64,000 nt of DNA from contig JBEKMN010000043.1 of the NCBI GenBank assembly GCA_050008495.1, positions 1 through 64,000 on the forward strand, written 5' to 3'. The DNA comes from CAVROP01 sp050008495. Its GTDB lineage: Bacteria; Acidobacteriota; Terriglobia; UBA7540. Each line of letters begins with the position of its first letter. The stretch's first letter is position 1. The notes beneath the pieces are model-generated. The model was not told the DNA's origin. It ran no database searches and saw only the letters and a program-made list of their open reading frames with translations. The position numbers and the translations under genes are program-made. Below are positions 33,847-43,651 of the stretch, one piece after another.

Positions 33847-34125
33847 TCAGCAGTAGGCCCTTGCTTCAGGGCGGGGGGCTTGGCGCGGGATGGTTTGCTC
33901 TGCGGGTTCTTTACGCCAGCAGGCGAGCAAAAGAACGGTTCCGGTGGGGCTCACATGAATGTAAAAGATACTGTCTCCGGCTTCCAGGTCATAGAAGTTC
34001 TTGCGGCGAGGGTCGGCAGCCGCGATCACCCCTGCCACCAGCGCGTTGCGCAGCGCTTCAACCACTTCAGACGGGCAACGCCGAAGATTATCAATCCGAA
34101 ATGAATCGTTCATCCTGAGGATCAT
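33847..34125 (-). CDS. Small conserved hypothetical protein
   Basis: 92 aa. GGAGGG lies 6-7 nt before the ATG at 34125. The body (CPSEVVEALRNALVAGVIAA, DPRRKNFYDLEAGDSIFYIH, VSPTGTVLLLACW) is compact and alpha/beta, like small cytoplasmic proteins common in Acidobacteriota whose role is unknown. The last about 20 residues are Pro/Arg-rich and may be unstructured. The frame is open upstream to 34197, but the ribosome site favours the start given. Confidence 0.65.
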   Translation of the reverse strand: MILRMNDSFRIDNLRRCPSEVVEALRNALVAGVIAAADPRRKNFYDLEAGDSIFYIHVSPTGTVLLLACWRKEPAEQTIPRQAPRPEARAYC

Positions 34126-34383
34126 GGTTCCCTCCGTTTGCCGGAAACGCGGCACTCTAACCCTTATTACGTTTGGAGGGGCGGAAATGTTGCACAACTT
34201 TGTAAGTCATCTTACCAAGACCATGCCGGAGACGCCCATTACCCGGCCCCATAGGAACGGGCGCATCGTCTTAGGAATTCCCGCTCCTGGTGCACGCATT
34301 GATTCTTACCTTTGCCTGTCGCAAGTCGACGGGTGCGCTTTTGCGGCTGCGGGTGAGAAAAGCCAAGTCAGGCATATGTAGCG

Positions 34384-37170
34384 CTAGGGCGGGAAGTTCA
34401 TGCGGCGCAGGAGATCCTGGAAGCGCGGGTCGGAGCGCAGGAAGTCGAACTCGGGAGCGCCCTTTCCATAGGAGAGGAGGTCATTTTGTTCCTGATACAA
34501 TCGTTCGTGGCAAGCTCGGTTCAACCAATGCAGCGTTTTCTCCCTATCCTTAAGGAGCCCGTACTGGAAGGCAACGAACAAAGCGGAATAAGATTGGTAG
34601 AAGGGCGCAGCGCCCTCCAGGTCCTGCCGATTGGCTTCGTATTCTCGCTCCTTAAGTTGCGCCGCTTTGAGTTGCGCACCGGGCAGGCCCGATTTTGCGT
34701 AAGCCGCGGCGATCTCCTCCTGGTCCTGGAAGAGCGCCGGAACGTGCGCTAGGGTCGCTAGCTTCTTCTTTTCAGCTAGTGCATCCGGAACTCTGCCCTC
34801 GATCCAGTAGATTCGGGCCAGTTGCTCGTGGCAATTGGCCGATTGCGGATTGATTGCGGCTGCTCTTTCAAATTGCGCTACCGCCCGGTCATATTCGTGC
34901 AAGTCGAGGAGGACGACGCCGCGCAGATAATTGATGGGCAAAGAGAAGGGGTCGAGTTGCCGCGCCCGGTCGTTCTCCGCCAGCGCCTCGGTGAAGCGGC
35001 CTAAGGCTACCAAGAAGTAGGAATAATAGTGGTGGGCCAACGCATAGTTCGGATTCAGCTCAATTGCCCTTTTAAGCTCCTTCTCCGCCTCCGCGAATTT
35101 CCTCTGGGCCACACAAGTGATACCGAGCGACGCGTGGGCTTCTGCGAGGTCTGGCTCGAGCGCCACCGCCTTGCGGGCGTACGTCTCCGCCAGGGGTTGG
35201 TCCCACTTGACGTACCAGCTCACCGAATAGTAATCAGCCAGTCCGGAATAGGCGAGCGCGAGGTTGGGATCTTCCCTTAGGGCCTGCTCGAAGTAGACGC
35301 GAGCCCCCACAGCAGTTTCCGCGGTTCTCTCGTTCCAAAGATAACGACCATGGAGGTAGGCATCGTAGGCGCGCGGATTGACTGCTCGCTGGCTGCCCAG
35401 GCGAGCCTCTTCGGCGGTGCTGAGCTCTCCGCTGATTTCGTGGGCGATCGCCAGCGCCGCCTCTTCCTCCAGCCCGATGATTTCGCCGAAGTCCCGCACG
35501 TAGGTTTCGGCCCACAGGTGCCGGTCGGTCCGCGCCTCGAGCAGTTGTGCAGTGATACGTACCCGGTCGCCGGAGCGCTGCACCGTGCCTTCCACCACGG
35601 CGTCGACGTTCAGTTCCCGGGCGATTTGCGGCAGCAGCTTCTTGGCGCCGCCCTTGTATCGCATCACCGAGGTTCGCGAAATCACTCGCAGGTTTGCAAT
35701 CTTGCCCAGGTCGGTGATCAGGTCATCGGTCAGGCCGTCGGCAAAGTATTCTTGCTCGGGGTCGCGGGAAAGGTTTTCGAGCGGCAGCACGGCGAGGGAT
35801 TGGATGCGCAGCCCCTGTGCGGGTGTAGTGCTGTGCCACCCTGCGTAAGCGGCCAGGCGGTCGCGCAGGCCCGCCACATTAAGACCGATGAGCGTCGCGA
35901 GCAGCGCCCCGGGCGCCCCCGCCGCAAGCCAGCGCTTTTGTATGGGAGTCCCTCGGAGGCGCCCTCGCTGCGGGGGCACAAGGCGCTTCAGGTCGGCGCG
36001 AACCTCCGAGGCGCGCTGGTAACGGACGTCGCGGTCTTTCTGCAACGCCTTTTCGATGATCGCTTGGAGCCTGCGATTGATGGCGGGATTCAGGCGCTGT
36101 GGGGATGTGGGTTGGCGCGTCAGAATCGCGACCCGAATCTCCCCCAAATTCTCGCCGCTGAAAGCCTGCTGGCCCGTCGCCATTTCGTAAAGCACCGCGC
36201 CGAAGCTGAACAAGTCGGTGCGCGCGTCCAGCTTTTCGCCCCGTGCTTGCTCCGGCGACATGTAGGCCGCCGTCCCCATCGCGGCGCCGGCGACGCTGAT
36301 ACCATCCGGTTCCATGGGAAGGGAGGGAGGGTTGAGCGCTTTTACCCCCTCACTCGTATCGCTACCCTCAGTACCGTCTCGCTCTAGGGGGCGCGAGCTG
36401 TCCTCCACTGGTGGATTGTTTCCGGGCCGCTGAACCCCGCTCCCTGACCCCTGTAGCTTCGCCAGCCCGAAGTCCAGGAGCTTGGCTTCTCCCCGCTTGG
36501 TCACAAAAATGTTCGCCGGTTTAATGTCACGATGGACGATCCCCTCGGCGTGCGCGGCCTCGAGTGCGTCGGCAATCTCCATCCCCAGATCGAGAAGCCG
36601 GCGCTCGGGCAGCGGTTGGCCGGTGACAAGGTCCTTAAGGGTGCAGCCCTCCATCAGCTCCATTGCCAGGAAGGGTTGTCCCTCCACCTCGTCGATCTCA
36701 TAGACCGTGCAAATGTGGGGATGATTGAGCGCCGAGGCGGCACGCGCCTCCCGCTGGAATCGCGCCATCGCTGCGGGATCGTCCGCCAGGCCTGCGGGCA
36801 AAAACTTCAGCGCCACCTTGCGGCCCAAGCGAATGTCTTCCGCCTTGTACACAACCCCCATGCCACCCCGACCCAGCTTCTCGAGGATGCGGTAATGGGA
36901 AATCGTCTTTCCGATTAAGGCGGAATTCTCTTCGGCTGACTGGCGCGGCAGGGCTTGCTCCTGAGCCAGCATCTTGGCCGCCGACTCCAGCGCCGCCACT
37001 CCCATGAAGTGTTCGGCTCGCTTGTCGTAAGTCAGCAGTGATCCAACTTCGTCCCGCAGGCCGGGGTCGCCGGAACAAGCCTCGTCGAGGAAGGCGCCCC
37101 GCTCGCTCTCCTCCCGCTCGAGGGCGGCGTGATACAAGCGCTCCACTTGCCGCCAACGCTCAAGCTTCAT
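34384..37170 (-). CDS. Membrane Ser/Thr protein kinase with TolB-N/FlgO-like and TPR extracytoplasmic part
   Basis: 928 aa. An N-terminal helical region of about 85 residues is followed by a kinase domain with the Gly loop LGRGGMGVVYKA (99-110), Lys122 in VALKF, HRDIKPAN (catalytic D215) and DFG (D233). The APE region is MSPEQARGE, and the kinase ends near residue 405. A membrane helix follows (LAAGAPGALLATLIGLNVAG), then a domain with LAVLPLENLSRDPEQEYFAD and DAVVEGTVQRSGDRVRITAQ, as in adenylate-cyclase and TolB-N/FlgO-like sensors, and about seven TPR units to the C-terminus. This design is one of the commonest receptor kinases in Acidobacteriota. Its ATG overlaps the end of the sigma-factor gene by 11 nt, implying translational coupling. 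Confidence 0.93.
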   Translation of the reverse strand: MKLERWRQVERLYHAALEREESERGAFLDEACSGDPGLRDEVGSLLTYDKRAEHFMGVAALESAAKMLAQEQALPRQSAEENSALIGKTISHYRILEKLGRGGMGVVYKAEDIRLGRKVALKFLPAGLADDPAAMARFQREARAASALNHPHICTVYEIDEVEGQPFLAMELMEGCTLKDLVTGQPLPERRLLDLGMEIADALEAAHAEGIVHRDIKPANIFVTKRGEAKLLDFGLAKLQGSGSGVQRPGNNPPVEDSSRPLERDGTEGSDTSEGVKALNPPSLPMEPDGISVAGAAMGTAAYMSPEQARGEKLDARTDLFSFGAVLYEMATGQQAFSGENLGEIRVAILTRQPTSPQRLNPAINRRLQAIIEKALQKDRDVRYQRASEVRADLKRLVPPQRGRLRGTPIQKRWLAAGAPGALLATLIGLNVAGLRDRLAAYAGWHSTTPAQGLRIQSLAVLPLENLSRDPEQEYFADGLTDDLITDLGKIANLRVISRTSVMRYKGGAKKLLPQIARELNVDAVVEGTVQRSGDRVRITAQLLEARTDRHLWAETYVRDFGEIIGLEEEAALAIAHEISGELSTAEEARLGSQRAVNPRAYDAYLHGRYLWNERTAETAVGARVYFEQALREDPNLALAYSGLADYYSVSWYVKWDQPLAETYARKAVALEPDLAEAHASLGITCVAQRKFAEAEKELKRAIELNPNYALAHHYYSYFLVALGRFTEALAENDRARQLDPFSLPINYLRGVVLLDLHEYDRAVAQFERAAAINPQSANCHEQLARIYWIEGRVPDALAEKKKLATLAHVPALFQDQEEIAAAYAKSGLPGAQLKAAQLKEREYEANRQDLEGAAPFYQSYSALFVAFQYGLLKDREKTLHWLNRACHERLYQEQNDLLSYGKGAPEFDFLRSDPRFQDLLRRMNFPP

Positions 37171-37744
37171 CGCGATGCCCCTCGCTCATCTCGCGCAGGA
37201 GCCAGGATTTGGCGAGCCTCCAGTCCCGCAGCACGGTCTCCTCAGAGACTCTCAGCACTTCGGCGGTTTCCTCCACGCTCAACCCGCCAAAGTAGCGCAG
37301 TTCCACCACCCGGCTTTTTCTCGGCTCAAGTTCGGCCAGAGCGTTGAGGGCTTCGTCCAGCGCCAACAAGTTGGTAGGTGCTTCCCGAGACACAACCAGA
37401 GCTTCGTCCAAGGAAACTTGAGGGGACTCGCCGCCTCGCTTCAGGCGCCGGCGCGAGCGGGCGAAATCGACCAGGATTTGCCTCATGAGCCTCGCGCAAA
37501 CCCCAAAGAAGTAGGCGCGATTCTGCCAACTGATGTCCCGGAAATCGACCAGCCGCAGGTAGACTTCATGCACCAGCGCCGTGGTCTGAAGGATGTGGCC
37601 GGACGCTTCGCCAGCCATATAACGCTGCGCAAGCTGGTGAAGTTCGCCGTACACTAAGGGCGTCAACTTCTCCAGCGCACGCTCATCCCCCTCGCCCCAG
37701 GCCTGGAGCAGTTGCGTTACCTCGTGAGCGGAGGGCCGCGCCAT
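37160..37744 (-). CDS. ECF-type sigma-70 family factor (acidobacterial kinase-linked group)
   Basis: 194 aa. Region 2 includes LVHEVYLRLVDFRDISWQNR and FFGVCARLMRQILVDFAR. Region 4 includes LEPRKSRVVELRYFGGLSVEETAEVLRVS with the helix-turn-helix, ending VLRDWRLAKSWLLREM. No region 3 or anti-sigma gene is present. The ATG at 37744 is preferred over an upstream in-frame start at 37780. The stop overlaps the kinase start by 11 nt, so the kinase probably controls this factor directly or is controlled by it, as in other sigma/kinase pairs of the phylum. Confidence 0.9.
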   Translation of the reverse strand: MARPSAHEVTQLLQAWGEGDERALEKLTPLVYGELHQLAQRYMAGEASGHILQTTALVHEVYLRLVDFRDISWQNRAYFFGVCARLMRQILVDFARSRRRLKRGGESPQVSLDEALVVSREAPTNLLALDEALNALAELEPRKSRVVELRYFGGLSVEETAEVLRVSEETVLRDWRLAKSWLLREMSEGHRDEA

Positions 37745-38153
37745 AACCGTCTGCCTTATGTGTGACTTCAAGGTTAACACAACCCCGCCGCACTTTCCAC
37801 GGGCTCAATCATCGATAGTGAATCAGGAGGTGCACGGCCATCTTGGCCGTGACCGCTCACGGGCGGGACGCCCGTGCCACATCAAAATGAGCCATTGCCC
37901 CTCATCCCAAAATATTTATGGGAGACATTACAGTTTTCGAACTCATCTGTCGCCATGACTACTAGAGAGGGCCAGAAACAAGTGTTTTGGCCAAATCTGT
38001 GGGTAGGGCAAACGAGAGACAGGAGAGTTGGTGGCCGCAGCTCGGGTGGCTAGGCGCAATGTCAGGCGTCTATCGCCAGGACGGAGTGTGTGGCGCCTTC
38101 TCAAGAATCGGATCGTCATGTCCTAACCAATTTCGGAAAAAAGGAGAAGCATA
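37745..38153. other. Intergenic region with a double-hairpin repeat
   Basis: 409 bp between divergent genes. CACGGCCA-TCT-TGGCCGTG (37833-37851) and CACGGGCG-GGA-CGCCCGTG (37858-37876) form two adjacent perfect 8-bp hairpins, the same layout as at 15672-15724. An AAGGAG ribosome site near 38142 belongs to the next gene. Nothing else was recognised. Confidence 0.55.
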
Positions 38154-38747
38154 ATGACAAAATTGAATCTATCCAAAGTCCTCGGCCTCGCTCTCGGATG
38201 CGCGATCCTCGTCCTCGGCGCCATTTACGCGAGGTCGGACCCGAACCCTTGGGGGCCGAATAGTTTTCACGCACACGCGGGGACGACCTTCGTCCTGCTC
38301 CCGGCCAGCACTCCCGGGGGGCCGCGTTCGCACAACATTGACGGCGTCGTCCGGGTTTCGTCCCTGGGCGACTGCTCGTTCCATGCCACGGCCGATTTGG
38401 TGGAAACGAGCACACCCGGTTCTTACCTGATAACGGACGGTCGCTTCCTCTTCACTACGGCTGATGGGAGTAGCACTTTGACGGCCACGGCCGCGGGCAC
38501 TCTCACAATAAATCCGGCGAATCCCTACATGGGCGACTTCCAGTACGATGTGACGTTCACGGGCGGCACAGGCTCGCTGGAGGGCGCACGCGGCTCTGGC
38601 AAGCTTCACGACGGGATGGTCATGTTCACGACCATTGATCTTGTCCAGCCTGACGACACCACAGTGCCGCCTGAACCTGCTGCACCTCCAGCAGGGTCCA
38701 ACACCGGCAAAGCATGCTGGTTACTGGATGGTGAACTGCATCGTTGA
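38154..38747 (+). CDS. Exported beta-rich protein of unknown function
   Basis: 197 aa with a signal peptide (VLGLALGCAILVLGAIYARS). The mature part is beta-rich (TFVLLPASTPGGPRSHNIDG, CSFHATADLVETSTPGSYLI, GDFQYDVTFTGGTGSLEGAR) and somewhat like the allene-oxide-cyclase/dirigent-type barrels, in which GTGxLxGARGxG is a typical turn. That similarity is only by eye. The ribosome site AAAAGGAG is strong. The same frame stays open after the TGA for a further 119 codons broken by a single TAG (see the pseudogene entry), so this may be the surviving front half of a longer protein. Confidence 0.65.
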   Translation: MTKLNLSKVLGLALGCAILVLGAIYARSDPNPWGPNSFHAHAGTTFVLLPASTPGGPRSHNIDGVVRVSSLGDCSFHATADLVETSTPGSYLITDGRFLFTTADGSSTLTATAAGTLTINPANPYMGDFQYDVTFTGGTGSLEGARGSGKLHDGMVMFTTIDLVQPDDTTVPPEPAAPPAGSNTGKACWLLDGELHR

Positions 38748-39104
38748 TACTCGGTAAGTTCGGATAGCTTGGGGCACCCACTCGACCCGGATACCTTCTC
38801 GAGCGGACAGTTGATTGCCACCTTCGAGAGACAGCAGAGTTTGTAGCCCGTAATCGGACCTATTGGTTTCCATAGTCTCTCAGAAAGTCTGCAGTCAAGC
38901 CAGAACTTCACATTCGCCGGGCGGACGTTCAATTTCAACCACATTTCCCCCGACGGGATCACGTTCGCCCAGTTCTTCAGTAGTACGACCCTCGCCGGAC
39001 TCACCGGTACCGGCTATACCGGCTATGCAGTCGGTTTCCCCGGCGCTGGCGCCGTCATGGCCGTTGGAAGCAGGCTATCCGTTGCAGGTCCAAGCGAGGA
39101 GTGA
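38748..39104 (+). pseudogene. Open extension of the preceding frame, probable decayed 3' part
   Basis: In the same phase as the gene before it, the frame continues after TGA (38745-38747) with DSLGHPLDPDTFSSGQLIAT to TAG (38844-38846). It then stays open for 85 codons, including FTFAGRTFNFNHISPDGITF and TGTGYTGYAVGFPGAGAVMA, to TGA at 39102-39104. The composition is protein-like (secreted, Gly/Thr/Phe-rich), but there is no start codon with a ribosome site. It may be a decayed continuation, or chance. From 39105 to 39655 I see no gene; the region must hold the promoter of the permease gene. Confidence 0.3.
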
Positions 39105-39655
39105 CAATCCCCAGTAAAACTCTTAATCGCTGAGAGAATTGCAGCGCGGCAACCGGGACACTCGGACTTACCCCTAAGCAGGATGGGCGCATGCCTGTCC
39201 TGCTTGGACCGGTGATGGAGCAGTTCGCCTTGAGCCGGCTCCACCCATGTCAACCAACCCAACCGCGAGCCTGAAGTATTGTGCTCAAGTCGACTGGCGA
39301 GCACAACCCTTCCCACAACTTATCGCCGAATAGGTCTTCCCTGACTGCGCGCGGGGTGGGAAAGCACGCAGTGATAAGGCCGGGGCGATCCTGACAGTTT
39401 GTCGGTGTGGCACGGTGTCCCTCTTGGCCGGCTCTGGAATACGAGGGCTACAGCTCCTGTCCGAAAATGGAAGGTCGAATCCCAATACCGGACACTCCGC
39501 ACCCTACAATTCTCCTGGCAGGTCTTGTAACTCCTTCCTGTAGAGTGAATTCAACCCTTCTGCGATTGGTCCACAGCTTGCTAAAAAGGTGGCTAGCGGC
39601 TGGGGGTTGGCAGTGCGTCCAGCTTGTAACCACACGCCGGCTGTGAGGGAACACG

Positions 39656-41988
39656 ATGCACGCTCTGCTCCAAGATGTGCGCTTTGGCTTTCGGATGCTG
39701 GCGAAGAACCCCGGCTTCACGGCGGTGGCGGTGATCACGCTGGCGCTGGGGATTGGCGCGAACAGCACCATTTTCAGTTGGATCAACTCGACGCTGCTGG
39801 ACCCTATTCCGGGGGCGGCCGATACCAGCAAGCTAGTCTCGGTCATGAGGGGAGAGTGGAGCGAGAATCCCATGCCGCCGTTTTCTTATTCTGACTACGC
39901 GGATCTGCGCGCCAGCACCGAGAGCTTTTCCGGCCTCATTGCGTACCAGCAGGATTTCATGTCCCTCACCGGAAATGACAAGCCGGAGCGCTTATTCGGA
40001 GAGTTTGTTTCCGCGAATTATTTCGATGTGCTCGGTGTGCCTCCCATCCTCGGACGCAGCTTCTCGCTGACGGAAGAAGAAAAAACCGGAAGCACGCCGG
40101 CGGTAGTGATCAGCTACGCCCTGTGGCAGAGCCATTACGGGGGGGACCGGTCCGTAATCGGCAAGTCAATGGAGATCGCCAAACGCCTGTGCACGATTGT
40201 AGGTGTGGCTCCGCCGGGGTTCATAGGATGTGCGAAGGGGACGCGTTCGGATCTTTGGGCTCCCCTGGTCTATGGTAACGATCAGTTCCGCCAGCGTGGC
40301 ACCTTCTGTCTCGACGTTCTCGGAAGGCTCAAGCCCGGCGTCACGCGCCGACAGGCAGAGTCGGAGCTGGACCTTCAAATGCAGCGGATCGTCAAGCAGT
40401 ATCCCGATTCGCACCGCGGCCCCAACCAGATCACGCTCGACCCACTCTATCGTTCACCCTTCGGCACCAACGTTTTCATGTACAAGACGCTGCCCATGCT
40501 GCTGGCGCTCGCCGCGGTACTGCTGTTGCTGGGCTGCGCCAACGTTGCCAATCTGCTGCTGGTTCGCTTCGTGGCCCGCCGGCGTGAGCTGGCGCTGCGC
40601 TTGTCGGTGGGCGCCGGGCGCTGGCGGCTGCTCCGCCAGCTCTTGGTGGAAAGCCTGGTGCTCGCGCTGCTGGGCGGGGGAGTCGCCATGCTGCTCACGA
40701 GCTGGACGGCTGGGTCGTTTGCCGCCTTTTTTCCGCCCACCAACTTTCCACTCGCAATCAATGGCCGGGTTGACCACGTGGTGCTCGGCTTGACGGTCAT
40801 CATCTCAATTCTCAGCGCCTTGATCTTCGGGATTCTGCCGGCGCTGCGCTCCTCCAGTTTGGCTCCCATCACCGTGTTGAAGGAGGAAGTGGGGAGTGTG
40901 TCGGGCGGAATTTACAAATCGCGGCTCTCCCGGGCCTTGGTGGTGGCGCAGATCTCCCTTTCGCTGCTTTTGCTGATCTGCGCCGGTCTCTTCACTCGCA
41001 GCCAGCAGAACGCCCAGCGATTGGATCCTGGCTTTGACCCTAACCACGTGCTGGTGGCTTCCTATGATCTTGGAGCTCTCGGCTATTCGCAGGATCAAGG
41101 CATCGCCTTTCACCGGCAATTGCTCTCGAAGCTCTCGGCCCTGCCCGGGGTTGAGTCATGCAAGTCAGCTCCGCCATCGTCGGTCCGAACTACCTCCGCA
41201 CGATGCGTACTCCCATCGTTGCAGGGCGCGACTTCACCGAGCACGACACCGCGGGGTCACAGCTCGTGGCCCTCGTGAACGAGGAATTTGTGAACCGATA
41301 CTGGCCCGGGCAGGACGCGATCGGGAAGCGGTTCAGCCAAGACGGGCAGTCGTTTAATGTCGTGGGCGTGGCCCGAAATGGCAAGTACCGCCGCTTGGTT
41401 TATCCCCCGGAGCCGGTCTTCTTCCGGCCCCTTTACCAGCGTTATCAGGGTCTGGTGATGATTCACGCCCGGGTCTCCGGCGATCCGCGGAGTTACGCCG
41501 CAGCGGTGGAGAAATCCGTTCACGAACTCAATGCCGATCTGCCCGTCTTTGGTGTGACCACGCTCAAGGCCAGCATGCAGTTTGGAAGCATTTTCGAACG
41601 GCTCGCCGGGACGTTCGCCAGCGCGTTTGGATTATTGGCGCTGGCCCTCGCCGCCGTGGGCATCTATGGGGTGATCGGCTACACCACGCGCCAGCGCACG
41701 CACGAGATTGCCATTCGCATCGCGCTCGGAGCACGGCCCACCGAGGTGTTGCGGTTGGTGCTGGGTCAGGGGCTGGTTCTGACCCTCGCGGGCTTGGCCG
41801 CGGGGATCGCCATGTCGCTGGCGCTGACTCGCTACCTCAAAAGCGTGCTCTTCGGCATCACTACGAGCGACCTCTGGACCTACGCGGGGGTGACGCTCTT
41901 GCTTTGCATGGTGTCGCTCATTGCTTGCTATATCCCCGCGCGCCGGGCAACGAAGGTCGATCCTATGGAGGCGCTGCGATACCAATAG
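39656..41988 (+). pseudogene. MacB/FtsX-like ABC transporter permease with internal deletion and frameshift
   Basis: The first part (39656 to about 41156) encodes MHALLQDVRFGFRMLAKNPG, the MacB periplasmic-core domain and the first FtsX domain (GCANVANLLLVRFVARRREL), and runs to ALPGVES. The second part, starting about 41158 in another phase, resumes with QVSSAIVGPNYLRTMRTPIV and ends with the last FtsX domain (TRQRTHEIAIRIALGARPTE ... DPMEALRYQ). In intact relatives about 30-40 residues lie between these points, so roughly 100 bp are missing and the phase is changed. The product as read would be truncated at 41278 with a nonsense tail. The second part could be translated alone from the ATG at 41158, but it lacks a ribosome site. 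GAGGGAA precedes the first ATG. A sequencing or assembly error is possible. Confidence 0.8.
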
Positions 41989-42071
41989 CGACTGCAAACC
42001 ACCGCCGTCTCCGGCCGGCTTCGTAGGGGTCAGGTCCAACCCGCCCAGCCGAGCCATCCGCACTGCCAACA

Positions 42072-42797
42072 CTAAACATCCAGCAGCAGGCTGCGGCCTA
42101 ACACTCCAGTGGCCTGATCCTGCGCTGCCAACGCCGAATCACGCGCGAGCCCTGCCAAGCAGCGAAGCTGGCCGGCGAAGTCCCAAGCCAGATCGCGGGC
42201 GGCCCGGACATTGCATATGGCCAGAAGCCTGCCAATTTTCCCAGTGTCCTGGGCCAGCTCACCCAGGATTCCTGTGGCGAGGAACTGGAGAGCTTGGGGA
42301 AGGACGGCTTCCAGTATTCCGTTCACGTGCTCATAGTCTTCGTGCTGCGGGCTCGTCTTCCCGGGGCTCAGGTTCAGCTCGGCGCCGGTCTGCACCAGCG
42401 CCAAAGCCAGATCATGATTGATGTGCGCATTCATCCCAGCCAGCGCAAACTGGATGCGTTCAATACCAGGTCGATAGCGCGCTTCGAATAGGGCCTGCCA
42501 GGAAGTGGGAACTTGCGCGGGGCTATTCAGCCAGTTCAAGATTGCTGAGAAATAGAACTGGGCAAAGACGACGTCGAGGCGGGTAAGCCATGCCGAATCT
42601 TCCCAGCCTCCTTGGGGCGGACTGCTGTCCACCTTTTGAGTGACCATCATGTAGAGAAGGTTGAACCACTTGAGCCCGTCGCCGCTCGGCAACAGGCTGT
42701 CGATCCTCCGCATCAACGTGAGAACGTCGCCGATTGTCGCGGGTGGAGGGCCGCTTGTGATTTCGATAAGTTGGCCATCAATGGCAGTGCTGTTCAT
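42072..42797 (-). CDS. DUF5995 family protein
   Basis: 241 aa matching DUF5995: IGDVLTLMRRIDSLLPSGDG near the start, WLTRLDVVFAQFYFSAILNW in the middle, and the signature FALAGMNAHINHDLALALVQ. The His/Asn motif MNAHINHDLA is intact and could bind a metal. The role is unknown. GGGAG lies about 7 nt before the ATG. It is on the same strand as, and downstream of, the broken VOC gene. Confidence 0.85.
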   Translation of the reverse strand: MNSTAIDGQLIEITSGPPPATIGDVLTLMRRIDSLLPSGDGLKWFNLLYMMVTQKVDSSPPQGGWEDSAWLTRLDVVFAQFYFSAILNWLNSPAQVPTSWQALFEARYRPGIERIQFALAGMNAHINHDLALALVQTGAELNLSPGKTSPQHEDYEHVNGILEAVLPQALQFLATGILGELAQDTGKIGRLLAICNVRAARDLAWDFAGQLRCLAGLARDSALAAQDQATGVLGRSLLLDV

Positions 42798-42829
42798 AGA
42801 CCACTCCCGCGCTTAGCAAGGCGTCACTG

Positions 42830-43175
42830 TCATGAAGCTCTGGAAGGGTTCAGCGGCGAGGGGTGCTTAGGCTGGTAGAGCCAGAGTTCGCTGCCGCCCG
42901 GAAGTTTCAGGGCGGTGAGCCGGCCCCAGCCGGTGTCGTTGACCGGCTGCGTAAACTCCACACATCAAGTAGAGCTGATGATGTCCTTTCAACGCGTCGC
43001 TGCCCGGCCACGACTTCTCGTCTGTGGGGTGGATGCCGAGCTCGGCCGGAGGTAACGCGAATATCAGCCAGCCTTCACCGGCATCCACCGATGCCAGTCC
43101 GAGCACGTCCCGGAAGAATGCGCGATCCGCCTCGGCATCGCGTGTGTAGATCACCACATGGGCTGCATTGATCAT
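42830..43175 (-). pseudogene. VOC/glyoxalase-fold protein with internal deletion and frameshift
   Basis: The first part reads MINAAHVVIYTRDAEADRAF ... GWLIFALPPAELGIHPTDEK ... HHQLYLMC, a typical VOC N-terminal module. It then changes phase: in the next frame the sequence continues EFTQPVNDTGWGRLTALKLP and SELWLYQPKHP to the stop at 42830-42832. The segment normally between LYLMC and xxEFT, about 15-20 residues, is missing. As read, the product is 102 aa with a nonsense tail ending at 42867. AAGGAG precedes the ATG, so the gene was functional recently. Confidence 0.75.
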
Positions 43176-43651
43176 CGTCCTTCTCCTTCCAGATAAAGCC
43201 TGGCCTGCGGAGGGCCGCTCCAGGTTTCCGCTTCGGCAGGCCGGCGAATGGAGATTCCCTTCACAGCGTTAGTTTTGGTGCTTAAATCCCCGTTCCCTAC
43301 TTTAGAACGCCTTGGAATAGCAGGCAAGGCCGAAGTTACAACCACGGACCTTGCCAATTCACGCTTTCTCCAGACGGTGTGAAAGCTGCGCCGCCGAGTC
43401 TCACCTCTCCCAGGCCGCTGGATTTACCTCTCTTCATGGCGCTGTCAGATTGTGGTTCAAGGATGGGATACCCAGTGCACGATGGCCGTCCTTTTCCTAG
43501 TCAACGACTGGCATTCGCCAGCCCTGATGCACGATGAACTTGTTGAATCGCCGGCTCTAGGTTCGACTGATGAAATGGAACCGGAAGTGAAACCACATAC
43601 GGTAATTGCAACGCGGTGGACGGCTAAGGGACTCTAAATAATTGTGCACGC

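Noticed and set aside
35350..36387. 345-codon open frame on the plus strand opposite the kinase
   Set aside because: It is antisense to the conserved Ser/Thr kinase; no ribosome site or domain.
39000..39011. CTCACCGGTACC, 9 of 12 matches to the LacI-type operator
   Set aside because: It lies in a Gly/Thr-rich coding-like stretch with repeated ACCGGCTATACC units, has no promoter ahead of it and is 5.5 kb from the regulon.
43452..43637. 61-codon frame in the degenerate region
   Set aside because: No ribosome site and no protein-like pattern.
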